A DNA stretch of 64,000 bases, from assembly GCF_006337165.1 (NCBI RefSeq), contig NZ_CP040896.1, positions 2,852,001 to 2,916,000 of the forward strand, in the 5' to 3' direction. Positions 49,990-58,749 of this stretch are shown one piece after another. The notes beneath the pieces are model-generated. The model worked only from the letters and a program-made list of their open reading frames with translations. It was not told the origin of the DNA and did not search any database. The translations under genes and the position numbers were made by a program. Positions within the stretch are counted from its first letter, which is position 1. Each line of letters opens with the position of its first letter. Source of the stretch: Hymenobacter jejuensis (GTDB lineage Bacteria; Bacteroidota; Bacteroidia; Cytophagales; Hymenobacteraceae).

Positions 49990-50012
49990 ATTATTGATAA
50001 TCAAGTATTTAT
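49986..50012 (+). repeat. AT-rich dyad at the pgl stop
   Basis: ATAAATTATTGAT (49986-49998) and ATCAAGTATTTAT (50000-50012) are imperfect inverted repeats (11 of 13) around one base, with core TTGATAATCAA; it overlaps the pgl stop codon. Confidence 0.7.
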
Positions 50013-50058
50013 ATATTATGCATTACCTAAATTCCGCAGTGCTTAACGACTGAAGCAG

Positions 50059-51117
50059 ATGGTTACGCTTGCTCTGGATCTCCGTTTTGAGCATCCCATT
50101 ATCCAAGCGCCGATGGCGAGCGTCTCTACGCCGGCGCTTGCGGCAGCGGTATCGCAGGCGGGTGGGCTTGGCTCAATTGCGGGCGGTATGTCGTCGGTAG
50201 AAGCGCTGCACCAGGCGATTGCGGCCGTTCGGGAGGCCACTGACCGGCCGTTCAACGTGAATTTGTTTTGCCACCGGCCCGCCTCCCCCGATCCGGCGCG
50301 CGAAGCTGCGTGGCTGGAGTATCTGCGACCCTTCTTCGCGGAGTTTGGCAGTGCGCCGCCTGCCGTCTTGCAGGAAACCTACCCCAGTTTCGTTGCCAAC
50401 GATGACATGTTGGCCATGCTTCTTGAAACAAGGCCACCGGTCATCAGCTTTCATTTCGGTTTGCCGCCCACTGATAAGCTTGCTGCCTTGCGGGCTGCCG
50501 GCGCTACGTTACTGGCCTGCGCCACCAGCCTTGCCGAAGCACAACAGCTAGAAGAAGCAGGGGTGGACGCCATCGTGGCGCAAGGCGTGGAAGCGGGCGG
50601 ACACCGCGGGTTATTTGAGCCCGAACAAGGCGATGCCGGCCTTTCAACCTTCGCGCTCACGCGCCTGTTGGTCCGCCGGTTGCGCACGCCCATCATCTCC
50701 GCTGGCGGCATCATGGACGGCGCCGGAATAGCCGCTGTGGTGCGCCTCGGGGCAGTAGCGGCCCAAATGGGCACTGCTTTCGTCGCATGCCCCGAGTCGG
50801 CGGCCGATGCGGCCTACCGGACCGCGTTGCTAAGCGATCCGCCCGCGGCTACGGCTATTACGGCCGTTATTTCCGGGCGTCCGGCGCGCGGGCTGGTCAA
50901 CCGGTTCGTGCGTGAAGTAGACCAGCCTGGCCGGCCCCCTGTAGCTCCATATCCGCGCGCTTACGATGCCGCGAAGGCCTTGATTACGAGTGCCAAACAG
51001 CACGGAAATCTTGGCTTTGCCGCGCAATGGGCCGGGCAAGGTGCGCCGTTGGCCCGCGCGTTGCCTGCTGCCGAACTTGTGCAAGTGCTTGTCAGCGAAA
51101 TGCAAGCGGTTATTTAG
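50059..51117 (+). CDS. Nitronate monooxygenase family protein
   Basis: 352-residue FMN-dependent TIM-barrel enzyme. Features: [20 protein letters not shown] at the N-terminus, [15 protein letters not shown] and the FMN phosphate-binding part [20 protein letters not shown] followed by [13 protein letters not shown]. These fit nitronate monooxygenase/2-nitropropane dioxygenase, which detoxifies alkyl nitronates. Related enoyl reductases (FabK) share the fold, so the name is family-level. Convergent with the next gene. Confidence 0.9.
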   Translation: MVTLALDLRFEHPIIQAPMASVSTPALAAAVSQAGGLGSIAGGMSSVEALHQAIAAVREATDRPFNVNLFCHRPASPDPAREAAWLEYLRPFFAEFGSAPPAVLQETYPSFVANDDMLAMLLETRPPVISFHFGLPPTDKLAALRAAGATLLACATSLAEAQQLEEAGVDAIVAQGVEAGGHRGLFEPEQGDAGLSTFALTRLLVRRLRTPIISAGGIMDGAGIAAVVRLGAVAAQMGTAFVACPESAADAAYRTALLSDPPAATAITAVISGRPARGLVNRFVREVDQPGRPPVAPYPRAYDAAKALITSAKQHGNLGFAAQWAGQGAPLARALPAAELVQVLVSEMQAVI

Positions 51118-51155
51118 CTTATAACAGTCTGTATAAAAGAGGTTTATAGCGAAAG

Positions 51156-52724
51156 CTAATCGCCTCCTTCCAAGCTTTCTTTCGTAATCACATCCACCAA
51201 GCCGTCTTCACTGACCACGATGGCCATGCACGGATACGGGCTGCTCTCGACGTAGCGAATGGCCGAGTTGTAGCGGGCGCCGCGGGTGCTGGTGCCCCGG
51301 CCCGAAGCCTTGCCATCGAGAATGACGCCAATGGAATAGCAGTACGATTCGGGATCGACGAGCACGGCCCCGTCGATGGACGTGACCAGCCGCGTGATGA
51401 GCGGCGTAAGTGGAACGGGCTCAATCAGTGTGCATTGCAGTTTGAGCCGGTCGGCTTCGGCGAGGGCTTCCGTAGTCACCACCACCAAGGTGCCGTGGGG
51501 CTGGCGGCTGGCTTCCACCATCACGTCCCAGAGCCGCTCTACTTTGGCCGGGTCGGTGAGGTTGAAGGTAGTGCGCAGGTCCTTGCGGAATTTGGTCCGG
51601 TTGAGGCGCGCGCGCGACAAACTAGGTAGCCCGTACACAGCGCGCATCAATACCTTGCTATCGTGCTGAAACTCCCAGGCGTAGTGGTTGATGAAATTAA
51701 CCACGAACAAGTCTTCCCGCGCCGGGTCGTAAGAGCCGATCTGGCGGCCGAGCGCATACACGTTTTCGCCATCAGCGAGCAAGCTCACGTCGGCCGTGGT
51801 CATTTCCAGCAGCTTGCGCACGGCGCGGTAATCGGTAAGCGGGGTAGGGCAGGTGAGGGCAAAAACTTCCTCCAGATTGGGGTGGCGGCGCCGGGCCAGT
51901 ATCAGCTTGCCGACGCCCTCGGCGCCCTCGTAGCGCAACGACGAGATGGTGTTGCAGGTCGCAAACAGCTTGGCCGTGGCCGGGTCCATGCCCAGGGCCT
52001 GCGCCGGCGTATCCATAAACAGCTTGCCCGCCGCCCGGATGAGTTCGTCGGTTTCGCGGGGGCGCAGCATCAGGCCCGAACCCGGTTCGGGCTCCGTCAG
52101 GGATTTCATGCACTCCTCGTGAAAGCGTGCTGCCGCTGCCACCAACAGCGACGAGGCCAAGGGCTTGCCATTGGTGTAGTAGCGGTTGGGCTGAAGAGAA
52201 TTATGGGCCTTCAGAACCTTCCGATAGAGGCGAAGCACCGTCACGACGTAATATGAACCAACCTGAATGGGCCAGCCTGCAAAAGAAAGAATCTTGCCTT
52301 TCGGGGCATCCAGCGTATCCAGAACCTCCTGCACGGCCAGGCGCAGCCCTAAGCTGTGCAAGCGACGGTGCAGTACCTCCTCCGGAATCTGGTCGCGGTC
52401 CCAAGTGGGCGTCCACAACTGCAAACGCTGCAATTCCTTGCCGCGGGCCAGCACGTTGCCGAAATGCGAAAAATCGAGGCCGCAGTCGGCTGGTTCGAGG
52501 CACACGGCCGGTGGCTCGGCGTGGTCATGCGCTTCAACCGGAATGCCCAACAGCAGCACAGAGGGCTGCAAGTCATCGTCGAGCGCATCAAACAGGCTTA
52601 CCGCAATGGCGTGCGCCGCCTGCTGGAAGCGCGTTTGGTAAGGCCAGATTACCTGTTCAGTCACCAGAAAAGGCAACGTAGGCGCTACGGGTGGCGCAGA
52701 GAGCAGGGGCAGCGGAGTAAGCAT
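51156..52724 (-). CDS. DisA-type nucleotide cyclase domain protein with DACNV-like sensor
   Basis: 522 residues from ATG 52724; the frame runs to 52787 without conservation. The long N-terminal 400 residues show no membrane segment or recognised catalytic motif and resemble the DACNV putative sensor domain. The C-terminal 120 residues match the DisA/CdaA diadenylate cyclase domain: Asp451-Gly-Ala motif in SIDGAVLVDPES and a GARYNSAIRY segment with Arg484. In active cyclases this segment is GTRHR; here Thr, His and the second Arg are Ala, Tyr and Asn. Product, c-di-AMP or another nucleotide, is unproven. Confidence 0.75.
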   Translation of the reverse strand: MLTPLPLLSAPPVAPTLPFLVTEQVIWPYQTRFQQAAHAIAVSLFDALDDDLQPSVLLLGIPVEAHDHAEPPAVCLEPADCGLDFSHFGNVLARGKELQRLQLWTPTWDRDQIPEEVLHRRLHSLGLRLAVQEVLDTLDAPKGKILSFAGWPIQVGSYYVVTVLRLYRKVLKAHNSLQPNRYYTNGKPLASSLLVAAAARFHEECMKSLTEPEPGSGLMLRPRETDELIRAAGKLFMDTPAQALGMDPATAKLFATCNTISSLRYEGAEGVGKLILARRRHPNLEEVFALTCPTPLTDYRAVRKLLEMTTADVSLLADGENVYALGRQIGSYDPAREDLFVVNFINHYAWEFQHDSKVLMRAVYGLPSLSRARLNRTKFRKDLRTTFNLTDPAKVERLWDVMVEASRQPHGTLVVVTTEALAEADRLKLQCTLIEPVPLTPLITRLVTSIDGAVLVDPESYCYSIGVILDGKASGRGTSTRGARYNSAIRYVESSPYPCMAIVVSEDGLVDVITKESLEGGD

Positions 52725-52871
52725 AGCTGGAAAGGGAAAGGCGGAAAGAAAGGAGGTGCGCAGCAACAGATCGGGGAGAGGCGGCAACAGGCCTCACAAA
52801 AGCAGACCCTCTAAAGAGGCAGACGGATGAGCGGCGGTTGCACTTTAAAAATTCTTCCGCGCTGCCAAAAA

Positions 52872-53660
52872 TTACAGCTGAAAAACCACTGGTAGAACCA
52901 TCTTCTGCCGCATTGGTTGTCCCTGATAATGAGCAGGTTGCCATTTGGGTGCTGCTTTGAGCAAGCGAATGGCTTCTTCGTCGCAGCCCGAACCCAGGCG
53001 CTTGGTAGGTTTTATGTCGGTGAGCGTGCCGTCTTTCTGCACGATGAACTCCATCATCACGCGGCCTTCTACCTTGCGTTGGCGGGCCAAGGCTGGGTAG
53101 CGCTGGTTTTTCTGAATCCACTCAAAAAAAGCGTCGGTGCCGCCCACGGGCCGGGCAGGCTGGTCGGGCTTTACGGTCTGGGGTTGGTCGGGGGTGCCAC
53201 CGGCAGTTGCCGGGGCACTGGCGGCGTCGGCCGCGCCCGCCGGAATGGCGAAGGTGACGGGCACCGTCACGCGTTGGCGCACGTTGGCGTTGCGGTGCTG
53301 AGCGGGCTTCCATTTCGGGCCACCTTTAATCAGGCGAATGGCTTCGGCGTCCAGCTCCGGGGCCAACGGCTTGTCGACGGTAACGTTGGAGATCACGCCG
53401 GTTTTCTCCACCACAAACGTGACGGGCACCGTGCCCTGTACGCCTTTTTGCAAAGCAGCAGTCGGATATTGCTGATGCTCAGCCAGATACTGGGCATAGG
53501 CCTCGACGCCGCCCAAGGGCACGGCGGGCTTCTCTACGGCATCAAAAATCTCATCGGCCTGGGGCTTGGGGTATTTCAATTTTTGTTGGGCCTGAGCGGT
53601 AGTCAGGCCGGCGGCGCTAAGGGCGAGGAACAAGGCCAGTCGGCGGGCAGTAGAACGCAT
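52872..53660 (-). CDS. Exported protein with two TonB C-terminal domains
   Basis: 262 residues from ATG 53660 (MRSTARRLALFLALSAAGLT). Signal peptide ending AQAQ. Two TonB_C-type domains in tandem: first around 50-140 (VQGTVPVTFVVEKTGVISNV), second around 170-262 (VEGRVMMEFIVQKDGTLTDI), separated by a Pro/Gln-rich linker. Both keep the YP....A....G.V pattern. No transmembrane anchor apart from the signal peptide, so it is not a typical energy transducer; function unknown. Confidence 0.85.
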   Translation of the reverse strand: MRSTARRLALFLALSAAGLTTAQAQQKLKYPKPQADEIFDAVEKPAVPLGGVEAYAQYLAEHQQYPTAALQKGVQGTVPVTFVVEKTGVISNVTVDKPLAPELDAEAIRLIKGGPKWKPAQHRNANVRQRVTVPVTFAIPAGAADAASAPATAGGTPDQPQTVKPDQPARPVGGTDAFFEWIQKNQRYPALARQRKVEGRVMMEFIVQKDGTLTDIKPTKRLGSGCDEEAIRLLKAAPKWQPAHYQGQPMRQKMVLPVVFQL

Positions 53661-53786
53661 ACGAAACAAGATAGAGAGGGAGAGCGGGAGTCAGAAACAG
53701 CAAGCTGCCTAGGCACAACAACCGCACCAGCGGACGCGCAAGTTCAGTAGCGGCACGATGCGTCCGAATTGGGTAGATTTGGCACT

Positions 53787-54221
53787 ATGGCAACTGACGA
53801 AACGGCAACCCACTTTCATTCTTCCCGCGCTCCCGAACCGGTGGGGCTGTATCCGCACGCCCGGCGCGTGGGCAATCTGTTGTTCTTGTCGGGGGTGGGG
53901 CCGCGCCAACGGGGCCAGAAACAAGTGCCCGGCGTAGCGCTGAACGCCGATGGCAGCATCCAAAGCTATAACTTCGAGCAGCAGTGCCACGCCGTGTTTC
54001 AGAATGTGCGCTACATTCTGGAAGAAGCAGGCGCCCGTTGGGAAGATCTGGTGGATGTGACTGTCTTTCTGACGAATATGAAAGACGACTTTCCCACGTA
54101 CAATCGGCTCTACGCCGAGTATTTCCAACGCAATCAGCCGTGCCGCACCACCGTGGAGGTCAACTGCCTGCCCACGCCCATTGCCATCGAGCTAAAGTGC
54201 ATTGCGGCGCTAAGCGCCTAG
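53787..54221 (+). CDS. RidA family protein, 2-aminomuconate deaminase-like
   Basis: 144 residues from ATG 53787. The RidA/YjgF fold is seen in LYPHARRVGNLLFLSGVGPR, LVDVTVFLTNMKDDFPTYNR and CRTTVEVNCLPTPIAIELKC, with the conserved Arg and Glu of the active site. Sequence resembles the AmnD (2-aminomuconate deaminase) branch of tryptophan/kynurenine degradation more than canonical RidA. No other kynurenine genes are nearby, so function is open: enamine/imine deaminase. Confidence 0.88.
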   Translation: MATDETATHFHSSRAPEPVGLYPHARRVGNLLFLSGVGPRQRGQKQVPGVALNADGSIQSYNFEQQCHAVFQNVRYILEEAGARWEDLVDVTVFLTNMKDDFPTYNRLYAEYFQRNQPCRTTVEVNCLPTPIAIELKCIAALSA

Positions 54222-54285
54222 GCGAGAGCTTGGGTGCGGGCCGCAGCGGCTGCAGCGTTATATCTTTGACGGAAACCTGCTGTTA

Positions 54286-56127
54286 TTGTCTGTGCCCAAC
54301 GCTACCGCTTTTCGTCCGCTCAGCATCGCCCCCGCTGAAATCTTTGCTGAAAATCTGGCTGCCCATTCGACCCAGGAAAAGCAGTACGCCGCTCGGCATC
54401 AGGCTGTGGCCTGGCTACGCATCGTGGTGTTTGGCGTCACGATTGCCGGCGGGTACGGGCTCTTCAGCCGCGGGCATTACGAGCTGGGCTTTGGCTTGCT
54501 TTTCTTGGCGTACCTAGCTTTTCTGCTGCTGGTGCGCTGGCACAGCAAAGTAGGCTACCTGCGCGAGCATTACCGCCTCCTGGCCCAGCTCAACCGCGAC
54601 GAGCTGGCCCGCCTGGAAGGTAAGCTCACCCAATTCGACGCCGGCACTCGCTACCTCACCGTCGAGCACCCATACGCTGCCGACCTCGACGTGTTTGGGT
54701 CGCATTCGCTGTACCAGTTGCTCAACCGCGCTACCTCGCGCCTGGGCCACGATTGGCTGGCGGGCTGGCTGCTGGCTGCTACACCGCCCGCGGGTATCGT
54801 GGAGCGGCAGGCTGCTGTCGCTGAGCTGGCCCCCGACTTGGCGTGGCAACAAGAATGGCAGACCCGCGCCCGTCACTTTCCCAAGCAAGATGCCGACCCG
54901 CGCTACTTCACGGCTTGGCTCCAGCAACCCGATTTTTTCAGTGGCAAAGGCTGGCTGAAAATCTGTTTGCTCGTGCTGCCGCCTTTGATTGCGGTGAGCC
55001 TGGGGCTGTGGTTGCTGGGTTTTTCAGCGTGGCCGGTATTGGTGCCGATTCTGCTGATCAACGCCCTCAACTACACGTTTCGGCAAAGCATTCAGGAATA
55101 CTCCCAGCACAGCGCGGCCATGCGCGATGCCCTGCGCGCCTACCACGACCAATTGGCGCTGTTCGAAGCCCGCACGTGGCAATCGTCATTGCTGCTGCGC
55201 CTGCATCGCACGCTGCACGCTGCCGCTGGCTCGTCGGCTTCGGTGCTGATCGGGCAATTGTCGCGCATTGCGGGGCAGTTTTCCTTGCAACACAGTCCGT
55301 TGGTGGGAGTTGTAGCTAACAATCTGATATTGTGGGACTTACATTGTATGTGGCGATTGGAGCGCTGGAAAAGCCGTTTGCAGGGCCGCCTCGACGTGAT
55401 GCTGGAAGTAGGGGCCGAGGTAGAAGCCTTGGTTAGTCTGGCTGGCTTTCAGTTTGCCAACCCCGCGTACGTCGTACCCGAAATCAGCACGGCGGCTCTG
55501 GAAGTGACGGCCGAAGCGCTGGCTCACCCGTTGATCTTTGCTTCCGAGCGCATCAGCAACGATTTCAGTACGATAGGGTTGGGGCGCACGGCCGTAGTGA
55601 CGGGCTCCAACATGTCGGGCAAAAGCACTTTCCTGCGCACCGTCGGGCTGAATATGGTATTGGCGCAAGCGGGCGCCGTGGTCAGTGCCCATCGGATGCG
55701 GGTGAGCCCGGCGCAGGTGTACACGGCCATGCGCACCCAGGATAATCTGGCCGAAAGCACATCGTCGTTTTATGCCGAGCTCAAGCGCCTGCGCCTCTTG
55801 CTCGAACTCACGGCTACGGGTCAACCGGTGTTTTACATGCTCGACGAAATCCTGAAAGGCACCAACTCCCGCGACCGCCACCGTGGTGCCCGCGCCCTCA
55901 TCCGCCAGCTGCACCAGCGCCCCGCCAGTGGCCTCATCAGCACCCACGACCTGGAGCTGGCCGCCATGGAAACCGAACTGCCCGGTTTCGTGACCAACTT
56001 TAGCTTCAACAGCACCATCGAAGGCGACGAAATTCTCTTCGATTATCGCCTTACGCCCGGCGTGTGCCGCAGCTTCAATGCCAGCAAGCTGATGCAGCTC
56101 ATGGGGATTGTAATTGAGGAAAACTAA
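54286..56127 (+). CDS. Membrane-anchored MutS-family ATPase
   Basis: 613 residues from a TTG at 54286 (a GTG at 54292 is also possible). Two pairs of hydrophobic segments near residues 45-85 and 225-265 suggest membrane insertion. The C-terminal MutS ATPase domain has Walker A GSNMSGKSTFLRTVGLN with Lys446 and Walker B FYMLDEILKGTNSRDRHRGA with Asp520/Glu521. No mismatch-recognition domain I is present, so a role in mismatch repair is doubtful. Similar membrane MutS-like proteins occur in Bacteroidota; function unknown. Confidence 0.85.
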   Translation: MSVPNATAFRPLSIAPAEIFAENLAAHSTQEKQYAARHQAVAWLRIVVFGVTIAGGYGLFSRGHYELGFGLLFLAYLAFLLLVRWHSKVGYLREHYRLLAQLNRDELARLEGKLTQFDAGTRYLTVEHPYAADLDVFGSHSLYQLLNRATSRLGHDWLAGWLLAATPPAGIVERQAAVAELAPDLAWQQEWQTRARHFPKQDADPRYFTAWLQQPDFFSGKGWLKICLLVLPPLIAVSLGLWLLGFSAWPVLVPILLINALNYTFRQSIQEYSQHSAAMRDALRAYHDQLALFEARTWQSSLLLRLHRTLHAAAGSSASVLIGQLSRIAGQFSLQHSPLVGVVANNLILWDLHCMWRLERWKSRLQGRLDVMLEVGAEVEALVSLAGFQFANPAYVVPEISTAALEVTAEALAHPLIFASERISNDFSTIGLGRTAVVTGSNMSGKSTFLRTVGLNMVLAQAGAVVSAHRMRVSPAQVYTAMRTQDNLAESTSSFYAELKRLRLLLELTATGQPVFYMLDEILKGTNSRDRHRGARALIRQLHQRPASGLISTHDLELAAMETELPGFVTNFSFNSTIEGDEILFDYRLTPGVCRSFNASKLMQLMGIVIEEN

Positions 56128-56212
56128 GTGCCTCGCCTCGTTGCAACCTTTCGGCGCGCAGGAATCTCTTGAGAACAGTTACGTATTGTTTGTCAAGTAA
56201 ATACCTCCGCGT

Positions 56213-57424
56213 ATGCTGCGAAAATTACTCTTACCGGCGCTGCTTTTGCTAGCACCGCTTTTGCAAAACTGCGAAACCAGTTCGGACGAAACTGCGCCGG
56301 CTTCTGGCGGCGCAATGTATTCGGCCGCGCCATGCCCAAGTTGTGGGGGCACCACTGGTTCGTCGGCGCCCGGCGGCACGGGCTCACCAGCACCAGGCGG
56401 CTCGCAGGCGACCGCGGGCGTGCTGACGGCCGGCGAATGGAACGACTTGGCAAACTGGAGTTTCTGGCAAGGCCTCCAGAAGAACACGGAGTGGGAGGGC
56501 TACCAGAACAAGTGGGGCCTGTATACGGCGGCGCATTACAGCGTCACGCTCACGGATGAGTCCGGCTTGCCTCTGTCCGACGCGCGCGTGATTGCTAGCA
56601 CTTCGCCTACCGGAACGCCTTTGTATGAAACGCGCACCAATCAGGAAGGACAAGCCGACTTGTTTCCGGTGTTGTTCCAGAAGGAAGCCGAGCCACCTTG
56701 TTTTCTGCGGGTTGAATACCAAAACCAGAGCTTCGATTTGGGCGCGGCCTCGGTCGGGCAAGCGGAAAAGCACCAACTGCCCGTGCAAAGCACTGCGCTG
56801 TCGGCCGTGGACCTGATGTTTGTAGTGGATGCTACCGGCTCGATGACCGACGAAATTAATTACCTGAAAGCCGAGCTGCGCGATGTTATTGCGCGGGCAC
56901 ACGCCCAATTGCCTAGCGCTCAGCTCCGCATGAGCAGCGTGTTTTACCGCGATAAGCAGGACGAGTACCTAACGCGGGTGCAACCCTTCAGCAACGACGT
57001 GGACGCCCTGCTGAACTTCGTAAATGCGCAACGCGCCGATGGCGGCGGCGACTTCCCCGAAGCTGTGGAAATTGCCTTGCAGGAAGCCCTAAAACAGTCG
57101 TGGAGTAGTTCGGCCCGCTGCCGGTTGCTGTTTCTGGTGCTCGATGCGCCGCCACACGACGAGGCCAAGGTGCAAATGCAAGAGCTTATGCAAAAGGCTG
57201 CTAAACAAGGTGTTAGAATTATTCCCGTGGTCGCCAGCGGCATCGACCGCAACACCGAATTTCTCATGCGCGCCACAGCGATAGCCACCAACGGCACCTA
57301 TGTATTCCTGACTAACCACAGCGGCATTGGCGATTCGCACCTCGAGCCGACAATCGGCAGCTACCAGGTAGAATTTCTGAACGACCTGCTTGTGCGTCTG
57401 ATACTTAAGTACAGCAAATCCTGA
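56213..57424 (+). CDS. VWA-domain lipoprotein
   Basis: 403 residues. Signal sequence with lipobox LQNC (Cys20), then a Gly/Ser/Pro linker containing CPSCGG. After a middle domain (about 70-195) with a carboxypeptidase-regulatory-like pattern (GLPLSDARVIASTSPTGTPL), a von Willebrand A domain follows with MIDAS motif DATGSM at Asp206. VWA domains bind proteins through a metal ion. It is an outer-surface or periplasmic adhesion/scaffold candidate. Terminator follows. Confidence 0.85.
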   Translation: MLRKLLLPALLLLAPLLQNCETSSDETAPASGGAMYSAAPCPSCGGTTGSSAPGGTGSPAPGGSQATAGVLTAGEWNDLANWSFWQGLQKNTEWEGYQNKWGLYTAAHYSVTLTDESGLPLSDARVIASTSPTGTPLYETRTNQEGQADLFPVLFQKEAEPPCFLRVEYQNQSFDLGAASVGQAEKHQLPVQSTALSAVDLMFVVDATGSMTDEINYLKAELRDVIARAHAQLPSAQLRMSSVFYRDKQDEYLTRVQPFSNDVDALLNFVNAQRADGGGDFPEAVEIALQEALKQSWSSSARCRLLFLVLDAPPHDEAKVQMQELMQKAAKQGVRIIPVVASGIDRNTEFLMRATAIATNGTYVFLTNHSGIGDSHLEPTIGSYQVEFLNDLLVRLILKYSKS

Positions 57425-57447
57425 GTCCAGTGTTTCCCCTAGTGTGT

Positions 57448-57486
57448 GCCCGGAGATTGCCGAACGTGGCAATCTCCGGGCTTTTT
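57448..57486 (+). terminator. Terminator after the VWA gene
   Basis: GCCCGGAGATTGCC (57448-57461) pairs with GGCAATCTCCGGGC (57468-57481), loop 6, then TTTTT. Confidence 0.95.
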
Positions 57487-57559
57487 GATGTTACGGAAAG
57501 GCCGCTATCCGCAAATTTTCGGCGCTACCGGCAGCTTCTTGGGCAGGTCAACCGTAGGT

Positions 57560-57579
57560 AAAGACCTAATACGGTCTTT
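57560..57579 (+). promoter_or_regulatory. Hairpin abutting the bestrophin start codon
   Basis: AAAGACC (57560-57566) pairs with GGTCTTT (57573-57579), 6-base loop; the ATG begins at the next base. It could hide the initiation region. Confidence 0.5.
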
Positions 57580-58548
57580 ATGTATGTTCGGAATAATCTT
57601 CGCTGGCGGGTCGTCTGGAAATATGCTTGGCGCAACGTCCTGATTTTCACTGCCTATTCTTTGCTGATTTGCCTTGTGTACGGGCCCGTCGGTTTCAGGT
57701 CACTCTCGATTCCGTGGCAGCCGGTGGCCACGCTCGGCATCGCGGTTTCGTTTTATGTGGGGTTTAAAAACAACGGTTCTTACGACCGTTTCTGGGAAGG
57801 CCGCCAGCTGTGGGGCGGCATCGTCAACTACAGCCGCACGTGGGCGGTGCAGTCGCTGGAATTCATCACTTCCCGCGTGGATGCCCCCGACGTGGAAGCG
57901 CCCGCCGCTTCGGCTTCGGAACTGAGCGACCGCCACCGCCGCCTGCTTTACCGCCACATTGCCTGGATAAATGCGCTGCGCCTAAACCTGCGCCGCCAAC
58001 CCGACCAATGGGATGCTGCCGTTGCGCCGTTTCTGGACCCGGACGAGTCGGAAAAGATGCGCGCCCGGCAAAATCCGCCCGCGCATCTGCTGCGCCAGCA
58101 AGCCGCCGAGCTGCGCAAGCTGCGCGAGGAGCGCGGCCTGCTCAACGATTTTCAGCACGTAAACATGATGCAGACCATCGAGCAGCTTTTCAACCTGCAA
58201 GGCGGCTGCGAACGCATCAAAAACACGCCGTTTCCGCGGCAATACGCGTTTTTTAGCTTCGTTTTTGTGTGGTTATTTGCCGGGCTGCTGCCGCTGGGCC
58301 TTATCGGCGAATTTGAAAAAATGGGCCCCGATCACATCTGGCTGACGGTGCCGTTTTCGGTGTTGGTATCGTGGGTGTTCAACACCATCGAGATTGTGGG
58401 CCACACCAGCGAAAACCCGTTTGAAAACGAGATGAACGACATCCCCATGACGGCGCTGTGCCGCAGCATCGAAATTGACCTGCGCGAGATGTTGGGCGAA
58501 ACGCTACTGCCATCCAAGCTGGAGCCGGTAGACGATATCCTGTATTGA
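57580..58548 (+). CDS. Bestrophin-family ion channel
   Basis: 322 residues. Typical bestrophin segments: VATLGIAVSFYVGFKNNGSY near 50-69, DRFWEGRQLWGGIVNYSRTW, and later FPRQYAFFSFVFVWLFAGLL and VSWVFNTIEIVGHTSENPFE. Membrane segments near 20-40, 47-63, 220-250 and 258-285. Bacterial bestrophins form pentameric cation or anion channels. Its start follows immediately a small hairpin. Confidence 0.9.
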   Translation: MYVRNNLRWRVVWKYAWRNVLIFTAYSLLICLVYGPVGFRSLSIPWQPVATLGIAVSFYVGFKNNGSYDRFWEGRQLWGGIVNYSRTWAVQSLEFITSRVDAPDVEAPAASASELSDRHRRLLYRHIAWINALRLNLRRQPDQWDAAVAPFLDPDESEKMRARQNPPAHLLRQQAAELRKLREERGLLNDFQHVNMMQTIEQLFNLQGGCERIKNTPFPRQYAFFSFVFVWLFAGLLPLGLIGEFEKMGPDHIWLTVPFSVLVSWVFNTIEIVGHTSENPFENEMNDIPMTALCRSIEIDLREMLGETLLPSKLEPVDDILY

Positions 58549-58749
58549 TGCTGTAGGCAGCGCTCTTTGGGTTATTTGGGCCTTAGTTGTAAAGGCTAAG
58601 AAGCGCATTTCAGCAGGCATTTGTGAAAGTAAATAAGTAGAAATGCGGAGGCGCTTTATCGGTAAATACGGAGTTGCTTGGTTTAACTACACGGGCTTGC
58701 TGGGCGTACACGAAGCAGCTACAACTCCGTCATTCTACACCCATCCGCT

